The notes beneath the pieces were generated by a model. It saw only the letters and a list, made by a program, of their open reading frames with translations. It was not told where the DNA came from and ran no database searches. Position numbers and translations under genes: made by a program. This document shows, one piece after another, positions 42,610 through 51,046 of a stretch of 64,000 nucleotides of DNA; the stretch's first letter is position 1, and each line of letters starts with the position of its first letter. The stretch is from Gammaproteobacteria bacterium (lineage in GTDB: Bacteria > Pseudomonadota > Gammaproteobacteria > UBA6429 > Thiohalophilaceae): positions 110,048 to 174,047 of the forward strand of contig JAOUNS010000009.1 of assembly GCA_029880855.1 (NCBI GenBank). Reading direction: 5' to 3'.

Positions 42610-42897
42610 CTAGTCAAATTCGTTGATAGGACCGGACCAATTTTCCGGAGTACGGATATTTTCGGTATCTCCCATATCATCCTGTACCAGATCATCAAAG
42701 GGTCCTGACCAGTCTTCCGGTTCCGATGTCGCTTCCAATGGCATCTCTTCCCAACTGTCCATATCAAACTCTTCTATCTCGCTTTCAAAATGCTGCACCT
42801 CAATTGTGCCATCATCTTCATCATAGGCGACAACCTCAAAAAGACTGCCATCTTCAAGGTTTTTATACCATGCACCGATCGTGGGTCTTACGGCCAT
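42610..42897 (-). CDS. Small acidic conserved protein (DUF6763-like) with a repeated W-S-G-P motif
   Basis: A 95-residue acidic protein. The N-terminal half (IGAWYKNLEDGSLFEVVAYD) resembles a conserved gammaproteobacterial family of unknown function. The C-terminal half carries two copies of a short motif, EPEDWSGPFDDL and TPENWSGPINEFD. AGGAGG lies 7 bases before the ATG, a strong ribosome site. It precedes the HPt-receiver gene on the same strand. A function cannot be inferred. Confidence 0.7.
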   Translation of the reverse strand: MAVRPTIGAWYKNLEDGSLFEVVAYDEDDGTIEVQHFESEIEEFDMDSWEEMPLEATSEPEDWSGPFDDLVQDDMGDTENIRTPENWSGPINEFD

Positions 42898-42941
42898 AAC
42901 AATACCTCCTGCAAGGATTGAGTGGTTGAACCCGGCCTGTT

Positions 42942-43394
42942 TCAGGCCGGTTCAGGGGAGAGAAGACCCGACAGATTCTCCCGAATGACAGTTACATCAA
43001 GTTGGGTCAGATTTTTATCCAGTTCAGAGGCGACCAGTCGTGCCAGCGGGGTGCTCATCAGATTACGCAATATTCCCAGGAAAGAGGGTGCCGCAATGAT
43101 GACCAATTGGAAAAACCGGTTCTGGTTTCTGGCATCTTCCAAAAAGGTGGTGATTTCCCGGGCAAAATTCTCCGCTTCATATTGTTTCGGATCAGTTGTC
43201 CCAACCGCATGGCGGCCCATGCCACTGCGATCACTGTCACGACCGGGAAGATCGGAAGTTAAATCAACAGCATGCATTCGACCTTCGGGATGTTCAAGAC
43301 TTTTGATTTCGACTAATGGTGCTGTACGATTTTCAGCGGAAAGGATTCTGGCTCGGGCGCTGTCGGCAACAACGACCCATAATTTATCTGTCAT
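42942..43394 (-). CDS. Host-attachment-protein-family (pfam10116-like) protein
   Basis: A 150-residue protein beginning MTDKLWVVVADSARARILSA. It keeps the family pattern LEHPEGRMHAVDLTSDLPGR and FQLVIIAAPSFLGILRNLMS. The name derives from a plant-attachment phenotype, but many members occur in free-living bacteria, where the role is unclear; the fold resembles eRF1-like domains. The start at 43394 is set by GGAGG 8 bases upstream. A short gap separates it from the small acidic protein gene. Confidence 0.75.
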   Translation of the reverse strand: MTDKLWVVVADSARARILSAENRTAPLVEIKSLEHPEGRMHAVDLTSDLPGRDSDRSGMGRHAVGTTDPKQYEAENFAREITTFLEDARNQNRFFQLVIIAAPSFLGILRNLMSTPLARLVASELDKNLTQLDVTVIRENLSGLLSPEPA

Positions 43395-43507
43395 AGCACG
43401 CCTCCGGAAAGGGTTGCACGATAGTGAGGTCATATCAACATCGACCCTGTATTATCAGACTAAACAACTCTCTCCTTAAAGTAAATACATTGACAAGCGC
43501 ACCAACA

Positions 43508-43536
43508 TTGATCCCTGTCAATTAAGCACATAATAA
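43508..43536 (+). promoter_or_regulatory. Sigma-70-like promoter of the beta-CASP hydrolase gene
   Basis: TTGATC, 17 bases, TAATAA. Transcription would start near 43543. A second TATAAT lies at 43543-43548 without a good -35. Confidence 0.4.
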
Positions 43537-43595
43537 ATGATATATAATCATTGTAAAAACTTAGTCTTTACATAAGTTTTATGGCGGAATCTCAC

Positions 43596-44990
43596 ATGAA
43601 TATTCAGTTCTTTGGTGCAGCAGGTGAAGTAACCGGTTCCTGTTATTTGATCACTGTCGGCAAAACACGACTACTGGTTGATTGCGGGCTGTTTCAGGGC
43701 GGTCGCGCTACGGAAGAAAAAAATCTGCACGGTTTCCCTTTTGATCCGGCTCAGATCAATCTGGTCATCCTGACGCATGCTCACATCGATCATTCCGGTC
43801 GATTACCGTTACTGGTCAAAGCCGGGTTCAAGGGGCACATCTACTGCCACAACGCCACGCGTGATCTGTGTGAGATTATGTTGAAAGATTCTGCATTCCT
43901 GATGGAGAAAGATGCCGAGATCGAAAATCGTAAACGGCAAAGAAAACGCTTGCTGATGATTGCGCCTTTATATTCGATCAACGATGCACGCAAGACAATT
44001 AAAAAGATAAAAGGCATTCGTTACCATGAGATACAACAACCGCATGCGACAATTAAATTTCAATTGTCTGATGCAGGCCATATACTTGGCTCATCAATTC
44101 TTGAGTTATGGCTGCAGGAAGAAAACAAATCCCGCAAACTGGTCTTCAGTGGTGATCTGGGAAATTATGGCAAACCAATATTGCGTGATCCGGAAACCAT
44201 CACTGCGGCTGACTGGCTGTTTCTGGAGAGCACCTACGGCAACAGGCTGCACCGCCCGTTAGCGGAGACCATTGCGGAAATAGGGCAGGTTATTCAGCAG
44301 GCGCATAAAGAGGGTGGTAATATTCTTATCCCGGCATTCGCCGTCGGTCGTACCCAGGAACTCCTCTATTTCCTGACCAAACATTTCCATGACTGGTCAA
44401 TTCAGGACTGGAATATTTTTGTCGACAGTCCAATGGCCATTGATGCGACTGCCGTATATCAAAAGCATGCCTCTTTATATGATCAGGAAGCGACTGAATT
44501 GTTGCAGAATGATAATGTGGAAGCCATACGACCCTTGTTGCATTTCACCAAGGCGCCACGTCAATCATCGCAGATCAACAGTATACGCTCTGGTGCGATT
44601 ATTATTGCCGGCAGCGGTATGTGTACCGGTGGAAGAATCAAGCATCACCTGAAACATAATTTATGGAGGAGGGAGTGTCACATCATGATTGTCGGCTTTC
44701 AGGCCAGGGGAACACTGGGACGGGCACTGGTCGATGGCGCAAAACATGTTCGGCTGTGGGGAGAAACCATTAAGGTCGCCGCACAGGTGAACACCGTTGG
44801 CGGTCTTTCCGCGCACGCAGATCAACACGATCTGTTGAGATGGTTAAAAGGATTTGACCAGCGGCTGCGGATTGTACTGGTGCATGGAGAAAATGAGGCG
44901 CTGGAAGGCCTGGCCTCAGCGATTGAGGCCGGCGGTGAGCACTTGAAACCGGTGATAGCTCGTTATAAGGAAATAATGGAGCTGGATTAA
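43596..44990 (+). CDS. MBL-fold RNA metallo-hydrolase, beta-CASP family
   Basis: A 464-residue beta-CASP protein: metal ligands in HAHIDHSGRLP (H61, H63, D65, H66), LSDAGHILGSSILELWL, SGDLGNYGKPIL, and the C-terminal beta-CASP signatures FVDSPMAIDATAVY, GSGMCTGGRIKHHLKHNLW and VGGLSAHADQHDLLRWL. Bacterial relatives act as RNA exo/endonucleases. The start at 43596 (MNIQFFGAAGEVTGSC) has GCGGA 8 bases upstream; the ATG at 43581 has none. Its stop overlaps the stop of the converging barrel-protein gene by 4 bases. Confidence 0.85.
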   Translation: MNIQFFGAAGEVTGSCYLITVGKTRLLVDCGLFQGGRATEEKNLHGFPFDPAQINLVILTHAHIDHSGRLPLLVKAGFKGHIYCHNATRDLCEIMLKDSAFLMEKDAEIENRKRQRKRLLMIAPLYSINDARKTIKKIKGIRYHEIQQPHATIKFQLSDAGHILGSSILELWLQEENKSRKLVFSGDLGNYGKPILRDPETITAADWLFLESTYGNRLHRPLAETIAEIGQVIQQAHKEGGNILIPAFAVGRTQELLYFLTKHFHDWSIQDWNIFVDSPMAIDATAVYQKHASLYDQEATELLQNDNVEAIRPLLHFTKAPRQSSQINSIRSGAIIIAGSGMCTGGRIKHHLKHNLWRRECHIMIVGFQARGTLGRALVDGAKHVRLWGETIKVAAQVNTVGGLSAHADQHDLLRWLKGFDQRLRIVLVHGENEALEGLASAIEAGGEHLKPVIARYKEIMELD

Positions 44991-45550
44991 TAACGATTGA
45001 AAACTTTGGGCACATCGTAATAGATATGCAGGCCGATACTAAGGGTCGTCGTATTAAAATCTGACTCGTCTTTATCTGCGGTTTTGTACCAACGTACTGA
45101 CAATGCGGTGTCCTTGGTGCCAAACAAATCAATACCGCCACCATAGACATAACCGGATGTTTCCAGCGCAGTAGTCGAAGACAAGGTGCCGAAGTTGATT
45201 GTTGCGCCGATTTCAGCCAGATAATAACCACCGAAGAGATAAAGTGTCAGATGGTTATAGCGCAGATTAAAACGTAACAGCCCCATGCCTGCATAATTCA
45301 GTTTGATGTTGCCGCTGCCGCCTGGATCTGAAAGTGTGTCGGAATTCATGTAGACACCCTCGAGACCGAAAATATTATCCAAATCGATGCCGACATAGCC
45401 GGTATAGCCATTCAGACTGACATCGCCGGTTCCGTCGATGGCATAGTCAGTTACACCGATGCCGAAATAAAGAGGTGATTCCGCTGCCTGAACCTGACCG
45501 GCCATGGTGACTGCAAGTAACGCAAAAAGGATTTTTCTTATTGTTGACAT
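44987..45550 (-). CDS. Predicted outer-membrane beta-barrel protein (YfaZ-like)
   Basis: A 187-residue exported protein. The signal peptide MSTIRKILFALLAVTMAGQV ends at AQA/AE. The mature part consists of alternating amphipathic strands with aromatic residues at strand ends (YTGYVGIDLDNIFGLEGVYM, LTLYLFGGYYLAEIGATINF, SIGLHIYYDV), as in small eight-stranded barrels such as the YfaZ family. It is not a known porin; structure or adhesion roles are possible. The 244-base gap upstream shows only an AT-rich patch and a weak TAACAT/ATGTTA inverted repeat. Confidence 0.65.
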   Translation of the reverse strand: MSTIRKILFALLAVTMAGQVQAAESPLYFGIGVTDYAIDGTGDVSLNGYTGYVGIDLDNIFGLEGVYMNSDTLSDPGGSGNIKLNYAGMGLLRFNLRYNHLTLYLFGGYYLAEIGATINFGTLSSTTALETSGYVYGGGIDLFGTKDTALSVRWYKTADKDESDFNTTTLSIGLHIYYDVPKVFNRY

Positions 45551-45794
45551 GAATTTTCATCCTCCAGATCGGGATAATACAGCACCTGATACGCGCTGCT
45601 GTAAGATTTATCCGAGAATATGCCAAGCAAATCGATTTGTAAAGGCAAAAATCCCCGATTAAACAACTGCATAACCGATATTCTTAAAGTTAAACGTAAA
45701 GCCTGAACGATAGCCCCTGTACCGCCGGTTATTTACCTATAACATGCGCATAATACATATTATGTTAAATTATATTTATACGAGAAAAGAACAC

Positions 45795-46367
45795 TCAGTT
45801 CTTCTCTTCGGCCTCATATAACAGACCGGCGCCAAGGAAATAATTCTGCATAAAGCGTCTGGCCAGGTCCTGGTCCATATTGGTTCTAGAAAATGACATT
45901 TTGACGGCCTGTCCGTAGAGATAAGCCGCCGCATCTATATTCGGTAATATCGCCGCTGAGGGACCGTCGTGTTGTTCTTCACCCAGACAAACCGCCGGCA
46001 GCCTGGCTGCCGGTTGTCCCGGTTTAACGGACAGACACTCGCTCGGAAAAAAGGCATTCAGGGACTGCATCAGGTAGTTGCGACGCTCAGACTTTGAACC
46101 CGCCTGCCCTGCTTTACCGGCGGCCGTACGGAGAGGGTCTGGAATCGCTTTACATGAAGTACTCAACAAGTGGAGCGATTTAATATATCGTTTATTGGTG
46201 ATCACAGATTGCTGCTTTTTAATGGCTTCACCAAGCCATTTATTGCAGGTTGAGTTCGGTGTATTTGCTGCAAGCAAACTGTTGGAAAAGATGAAACAGG
46301 TCAGGCATAGAAGGAATTTAGACATATTGGCCGCCGGCACAAGACGATGAATAATTGAAAAAGACAT
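45795..46367 (-). CDS. Exported protein of unknown function with four cysteines
   Basis: About 190 residues. The signal region MSFSIIHRLVPAANMSKFLL continues as CLTCFIFSNSLLAANTPN, and the mature part has four Cys (STCNKW, STSCKA, PSECLS, AVCLGE) that could form two disulfides. The start at 46367 has GGAG 8 bases upstream; a later ATG at 46325 gives a shorter signal peptide. I do not recognise the family. Upstream lies a PHO-like box shared with the divergent gene. Confidence 0.55.
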   Translation of the reverse strand: MSFSIIHRLVPAANMSKFLLCLTCFIFSNSLLAANTPNSTCNKWLGEAIKKQQSVITNKRYIKSLHLLSTSCKAIPDPLRTAAGKAGQAGSKSERRNYLMQSLNAFFPSECLSVKPGQPAARLPAVCLGEEQHDGPSAAILPNIDAAAYLYGQAVKMSFSRTNMDQDLARRFMQNYFLGAGLLYEAEEKN

Positions 46368-46450
46368 CAATAGCTCCGCATGACTGAATAAACGCATTTC
46401 CTTATTTTTGAGACCGCCTCTATTCAGAGTAGCACATCAGCAGGATATCC

Positions 46451-46468
46451 GTGACATAAAACTGTCAT
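46451..46468 (+). promoter_or_regulatory. Candidate PHO box between an exported protein and GDPD
   Basis: GTGACATAAAACTGTCAT matches the PhoB consensus CTGTCATAAAACTGTCAT at 16 of 18 positions. In its reading direction it points to the GDPD gene 189 bases downstream. No clear -10 is placed right after it, so a longer leader or control of the divergent gene (start 84 bases away) is also possible. Confidence 0.45.
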
Positions 46469-46656
46469 TATCAGTGATGGTGACAAGCTCGTCGGTAGGG
46501 TCTTTTGTACAACCTCCTGCTATCTGATTGGCTGACAAATTTTACTGATTATGGATATTTAGGTAATAAATAAGCCCACATGGCAATCCACCACTCTTGT
46601 TATATACTTGTGCAAAACTCGAACAAAACATTAACCCAACCCAGAAGGACCTGTTT

Positions 46657-47511
46657 ATGCTCGGCCCCAAAATCCTCAGAGAACGTGAAAAAGGCAAACC
46701 GGTACTCGTCGCGCATCGCGGTATGGTGAAGCAACACCAGGAAAACACCCTGTCCGGTATCAAGGCTGCAATCGCCAGTGATAAAGTCGATGGTTTTGAA
46801 TTTGATGTGGTGATGATCAAGGATGGCACCCTGGTTCTGTTTCACGATGACAACCTGAAGCGGATGACCGGTGTTGACAAGGATATTCGTGAAACCACCT
46901 GGCCTGAATTAAAGGAACTGATTATCCCCAAAGATTTGATCGTCGATGGCGTGCCGATGAGTTATCCAACCGAGGAACGTATACCCCGCCTGATCGATGT
47001 ACTGGAGGAGGTGAAGGGGACAGATTGTTTTTTTGATCTGGATATGAAATCCAGTTTTCCCAAGTGGTCGACGCGTCATACCGGTACTGAAGTCGGTAAA
47101 CTGGTCAATCAAGTCGGCGTTGCCGATCAAATGGTCAGCACCACCATCGACTTCTTCATGCTGTATATGTTGAAAAAGACCTGCCCTGCGGTGAGTGTCG
47201 GATTTGCCTATGACGATGATATTCCGGTATCCGCCAAGTTTCTCAATTGGGTAATGGAGCGTGACATTGTCGGCAGGTGGATCAATGCCTCAGTCACGGC
47301 ACTGGAATATACCGTTATCGACGACAATTCCATTCAAAAATACCACAAACGCAACAAGCCGGTAGGGACCTATACCCTCTTCCCGCTGGGCAAGGAAACC
47401 GAACTGAAAGAAGCGCACACCAAAGAAGTGCAACGGCTGGTTTCTCTGGATGTGGACTGGATTGAGTCCGATAACCCACTGATGGTGCGTGAAGCCCTCG
47501 GCTGGAGCTGA
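46657..47511 (+). CDS. Glycerophosphodiester phosphodiesterase
   Basis: A 284-residue cytoplasmic GDPD without a signal peptide, which hydrolyses glycerophosphodiesters to glycerol-3-phosphate and an alcohol. The family motifs are PVLVAHRG (H20, R21), HQENTLSGI (E29, N30), DGFEFDVVMIKDGTLVLFHD (E48, D50, H63) and the later DLDMKSSFP. GAAGGA precedes the ATG at good distance. It has a strong terminator after its stop and a possible PHO box upstream, so it may serve phosphate scavenging from phospholipid head groups. Confidence 0.85.
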   Translation: MLGPKILREREKGKPVLVAHRGMVKQHQENTLSGIKAAIASDKVDGFEFDVVMIKDGTLVLFHDDNLKRMTGVDKDIRETTWPELKELIIPKDLIVDGVPMSYPTEERIPRLIDVLEEVKGTDCFFDLDMKSSFPKWSTRHTGTEVGKLVNQVGVADQMVSTTIDFFMLYMLKKTCPAVSVGFAYDDDIPVSAKFLNWVMERDIVGRWINASVTALEYTVIDDNSIQKYHKRNKPVGTYTLFPLGKETELKEAHTKEVQRLVSLDVDWIESDNPLMVREALGWS

Positions 47512-47535
47512 GCCCCCATTCCGACCCGACTAAAC

Positions 47536-47566
47536 AAAGACAGGGAGTATTTTATTCCCTGTCTTT
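47536..47566 (+). terminator. Terminator after the GDPD gene
   Basis: AAAGACAGGGA and TCCCTGTCTTT form an 11-bp stem with a 9-base loop, ending in a short T tract. Confidence 0.75.
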
Positions 47567-47621
47567 TCAGTGAGTTACTGTGCTAAGATGATTGTTTCAA
47601 CGTAACAACGCGTCCCGGTAC

Positions 47622-48584
47622 ATGCAAACACAACCTGAATTTCTCAAACTGCGGCAACACCTTGAACAGTATATTGTCGGTCAGACCAGACTGATTGATC
47701 GCCTGTTGATCGCGGTGCTTACCGGTGGACATATCCTGTTGGAAAGTGCGCCGGGTCTGGCCAAGACCACAGCCATCAAGGCACTGGCAGGCGGGGTCCA
47801 TGCCGGTTTCCAGCGTATTCAGTTTACGCCGGATCTGATGCCGTCAGATATTACCGGGAGTGATGTGTTTGATCCGCGGACCGGTGATTTTCGATTTGTG
47901 CCGGGACCGTTGTTTCATGAAATCATTCTGGCCGATGAGATCAACCGGGCGCCACCCAAAGTCCAGTCCGCCCTGCTGGAAGCCATGGAAGAACACCAAA
48001 TCACCATCAGCGGCCGTTCTCACCCCTTGCCGGATCTGTTTATTGTGATGGCAACCCAAAACCCGCTGGAACAGGCCGGCACTTATCCCTTGCCGGAAGC
48101 GCAACTGGATCGCTTTTTGTTGCATGTGACGATAGATTATCCCTCTGCAGAGGAGGAGTTACAGATTCTGGATCGGGATCGCAATCTGCACTTTGGTGGA
48201 GATCAAAACAGTATCGATACCCGCCTCAGTCCGGAAACAGTGCTGTTATCGCGCCGTGAAGTGGCGGAGATCCATATTCAGGACTCTTTAAAACAATATG
48301 TTGTGGCGATCGTGAATGCCACACGGTCGCCGGAAAAACTCAATCCTGACTGGCAAAACCTGATCGCTTATGGCGCCTCGCCACGCGCCACGCTGGCGCT
48401 GGTGCGCGCCGCCTCTGCACATGCGTATTTGCAGGGCAGAGAGTATGTGATACCCGATGATATTCTCGAGGTGGCGGCTGATGTATTACGACATCGGGTG
48501 ATTTGCAGTTACGCCGCCAAAGCGCAACAAATCGGCGCCAACGAGATCATCAGCAATATACTGGCTGCTCTCCCGATCCCCTGA
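47622..48584 (+). CDS. MoxR-family AAA+ ATPase
   Basis: A 320-residue MoxR ATPase. The Walker A-like site is LLESAPGLAKTTAIKALAGG, the Walker B/PEN segment IILADEINRAPPKVQSALLE, and sensor 1 is in FIVMATQNPLEQAGTYPLPE. It acts as a chaperone together with VWA proteins. The start at 47622 follows a weak ribosome site; an in-frame TTG at 47592 is the alternative. Its stop overlaps the ATG of the DUF58 gene by 1 base (TGATG at 48582-48586). It starts a six-gene operon. Confidence 0.85.
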   Translation: MQTQPEFLKLRQHLEQYIVGQTRLIDRLLIAVLTGGHILLESAPGLAKTTAIKALAGGVHAGFQRIQFTPDLMPSDITGSDVFDPRTGDFRFVPGPLFHEIILADEINRAPPKVQSALLEAMEEHQITISGRSHPLPDLFIVMATQNPLEQAGTYPLPEAQLDRFLLHVTIDYPSAEEELQILDRDRNLHFGGDQNSIDTRLSPETVLLSRREVAEIHIQDSLKQYVVAIVNATRSPEKLNPDWQNLIAYGASPRATLALVRAASAHAYLQGREYVIPDDILEVAADVLRHRVICSYAAKAQQIGANEIISNILAALPIP

Positions 48585-49579
48585 TGAAACACCTGATCGA
48601 ACGTTTTCGTCGTTATACAACCCGTTTGCGCACACTGCGCCATAACGCAGCCGATATAACCCGAAACGCCCTGCTTTCTGCGCACGAACTTGACGAAATT
48701 CGCTGTTACGCCCGTTCCCTGCCGCGCAGTCTGTTACAGTTCGATCATGTCACGGCACACCCGCAGAGTGGAGACATAGCATCAGTCTATCGCGGGCGGG
48801 GCTATGAATTTGACGAAAACCGGAAATATCAACCCGGTGACGAACAACGCCTCATCAACCAGCGACTCTACGCCCGCAGTGGTGAGTTATTCACCCGTTT
48901 GTTTATCGAAGAACACCGCCCGCATTTATTTATCCTGCTGGATCGACGCGCCGCCATGCGTTTTGGTACGCGTCATCAAATCAAGGTAAAAGCGGCGGCA
49001 ACGATTGCAGCCTGTTATGCCTATCAGGCCCAGGCCATGAATATCCCGGTGGCCGGTGTGATGCTCAATGAGCAACCTGACTGGTTGGCCGGCAATGACA
49101 GCGGCCTGCACCGCTTACTGGAGGCCCTCACCGCCCCCTGCCCGCCGCCGGCTGATTCGCAGCCAAACCCCGATCTATTGTCAATCCTGCGCGAGTCGGC
49201 AGAGCGAATACCTGCAGGCAGTTTTGTGTTGTTGCTCAGTGATTTTCACGATCTGGCGCCGGATACCGCCGCATCGATACTCTCCCGGTTAAACAGTAAA
49301 TCAACCGTACATGCGTATCAAATCATGGATCCATCAGAACTGCGTTTGCCGGCTGACGGTGATTACTATTTGGCGATGAATGATATGGCAGCCCCCTTCA
49401 GGGTCAGTGCGGGCGATTCATCCCTGCACAACCGCTATCACAACCGCATGACCACCATACAAAATGCCCTGTTGCAGTGTTTTCGCCTACAGGGCATTCC
49501 CTGCAAAACCTGCCTGACCACCGAGACACTGCAATCCTGTCTGGAATTTGACCATGGCCGACAGTCAACCGGTACTTGA
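48584..49579 (+). CDS. DUF58-domain protein
   Basis: A 331-residue protein with the DUF58 core GRGYEFDENRKYQPGDEQRL and the metal-site-like LFILLDRRAAMRFGTRHQIK. DUF58 proteins belong with MoxR/VWA clusters. It has no membrane helix and is therefore cytoplasmic. The ATG overlaps the MoxR stop and its end overlaps the next gene by 26 bases. Confidence 0.8.
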   Translation: MKHLIERFRRYTTRLRTLRHNAADITRNALLSAHELDEIRCYARSLPRSLLQFDHVTAHPQSGDIASVYRGRGYEFDENRKYQPGDEQRLINQRLYARSGELFTRLFIEEHRPHLFILLDRRAAMRFGTRHQIKVKAAATIAACYAYQAQAMNIPVAGVMLNEQPDWLAGNDSGLHRLLEALTAPCPPPADSQPNPDLLSILRESAERIPAGSFVLLLSDFHDLAPDTAASILSRLNSKSTVHAYQIMDPSELRLPADGDYYLAMNDMAAPFRVSAGDSSLHNRYHNRMTTIQNALLQCFRLQGIPCKTCLTTETLQSCLEFDHGRQSTGT

Positions 49580-49988
49580 ATCCTGGGTGGAGATCATGCC
49601 GCCGCTGGAGCCTGCTGTCTCCATACTGCCGGTTGTCCTTGTGATCGCGGCGAGTCTGGTTGCGCTGTGTGTTATCGCGTATCTTTTCTACCGACAACCA
49701 GTGATTAAAGCGCGTCTGGTCCTTTATAAGCTGTCTGTTGGGTTATCGCTGGAAAATTCGGCCGCACGCAAAAATATCGCGGTGCAGTTGAATGCCTTGT
49801 TGCGTGGTGTCTTTGCACCACAACTGCAACAGGTTCGCTTCACCACCCCGTTGCAACAGGACTGGGAACATTTTCTGCGGCGTCTGAATTACTGTTGTTA
49901 TGCCGATGCAGCCCCCGGGCGTGCAGAAATTGAAAACCTGCTGCAGGAAACCCGTCAGTGGCTTAAACGAGGCAAGGGTGTACAGTGA
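49554..49988 (+). CDS. DUF4381-family membrane protein
   Basis: A 144-residue protein: a short Pro-containing N-terminus (VLESWVEIMPPLEPAVSILP), one membrane helix (VVLVIAASLVALCVIAYLFY), and a cytoplasmic helical domain ending in FLRRLNYCCYADAAPGRAEI. It matches the DUF4381 proteins found in MoxR-VWA operons. The ATG at 49554 overlaps the DUF58 gene, and the stop shares a base with the next start (TGATG). Confidence 0.75.
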   Translation: MADSQPVLESWVEIMPPLEPAVSILPVVLVIAASLVALCVIAYLFYRQPVIKARLVLYKLSVGLSLENSAARKNIAVQLNALLRGVFAPQLQQVRFTTPLQQDWEHFLRRLNYCCYADAAPGRAEIENLLQETRQWLKRGKGVQ

Positions 49989-51046
49989 TGTGGACTGAGA
50001 TCATCAACACATTGTACACGGTTCGTTTCGAACAACCGGCCTGGCTTTGGTTGTGGCTGATTTCAGCGCTCTTGCTCGGTTTGCTGATCCGTTACGGCAC
50101 TCTGGCCCTGCCCGGTTATTTGCCGGACCTCTTTCATATAAAACACTTTCGGCACACGCGCCTGGATTTGATTCAAGAACACCTGCAACAAGCCCCATCA
50201 CGTAAACATGCCGTGAAACCTGTGCTGCACTGGTTACAGTATGTCCTGTTGTTTCTGTTACTGCATATTGCCCTCGCCCAACCGTACAAACAAGGCAAAC
50301 AATTGCCCGAACCACCGGCCTATCGGGATACCATATTCATGGTTGATACCTCGATCAGCATGTTGCTCAAGGATTATCTGGTGGATGGGAAACGCGTTGA
50401 TCGCATGACCATGATGAAAAGTGTCCTGCATCATTTTATCACTCGGCTGGAAGGTAACCGGATCGGTGTGATTGCTTTTTCGGAACAGGTCTATACCCTG
50501 GTGCCATTAACCGATGACTATGAATTATTAAAGGTCATGATACGCCGCCTGCAACCGGCGGTCCTCACCGGTCGCACCAGCCATCCCGGCAAGGCACTGT
50601 TGTATACCCTGCAACAACTACGTCAAACACAAATACATGACAACAAACCGGTACTGGTATTGGTGAGCGATGTAAATCGCCCGGATCGGGAGATCGATCC
50701 GGCCGCCGTGTCCGGATATCTGAAACAACAGGGTTATCGTGTACATACCATCGGTATTGGCGCCGGCAGTTATAAAGCCGGTGATACAGAATATCGCGGT
50801 TTGATCTTCCACCCGGCAAGCTTCAACATTCTGAAATCCATTGCAACTGAAGGCGATGGAAAATTTTACTGGGCGGATAATGCCGCAAGCCTGCGTGAGG
50901 CTTTGCTGGCCATTCAGTCCGGCGAACGACACAAAATCGAGGCGGCGCCCCGCTTTATTCAAATCCCGCTCTATCACTGGCCCTTACTGCTTGCCCTGTT
51001 TGGTATCTTTCTCCAGCAACTCGTCACGTGGAGACACCGCACATGA
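49988..51046 (+). CDS. VWA-domain membrane protein (BatA-like)
   Basis: A 352-residue protein with an N-terminal membrane segment (WLWLWLISALLLGLLIRYGT), a second one near residue 80 (VLLFLLLHIALAQP), then a von Willebrand A domain with the MIDAS motif FMVDTSISMLLKD and the downstream metal residues LTGRTSHPGKA and VSDVNRPDREIDP. A final membrane helix (PLLLALFGIFLQQLV) closes it. It probably assembles with the next VWA protein. The start codon overlaps the previous stop. Confidence 0.8.
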   Translation: MWTEIINTLYTVRFEQPAWLWLWLISALLLGLLIRYGTLALPGYLPDLFHIKHFRHTRLDLIQEHLQQAPSRKHAVKPVLHWLQYVLLFLLLHIALAQPYKQGKQLPEPPAYRDTIFMVDTSISMLLKDYLVDGKRVDRMTMMKSVLHHFITRLEGNRIGVIAFSEQVYTLVPLTDDYELLKVMIRRLQPAVLTGRTSHPGKALLYTLQQLRQTQIHDNKPVLVLVSDVNRPDREIDPAAVSGYLKQQGYRVHTIGIGAGSYKAGDTEYRGLIFHPASFNILKSIATEGDGKFYWADNAASLREALLAIQSGERHKIEAAPRFIQIPLYHWPLLLALFGIFLQQLVTWRHRT

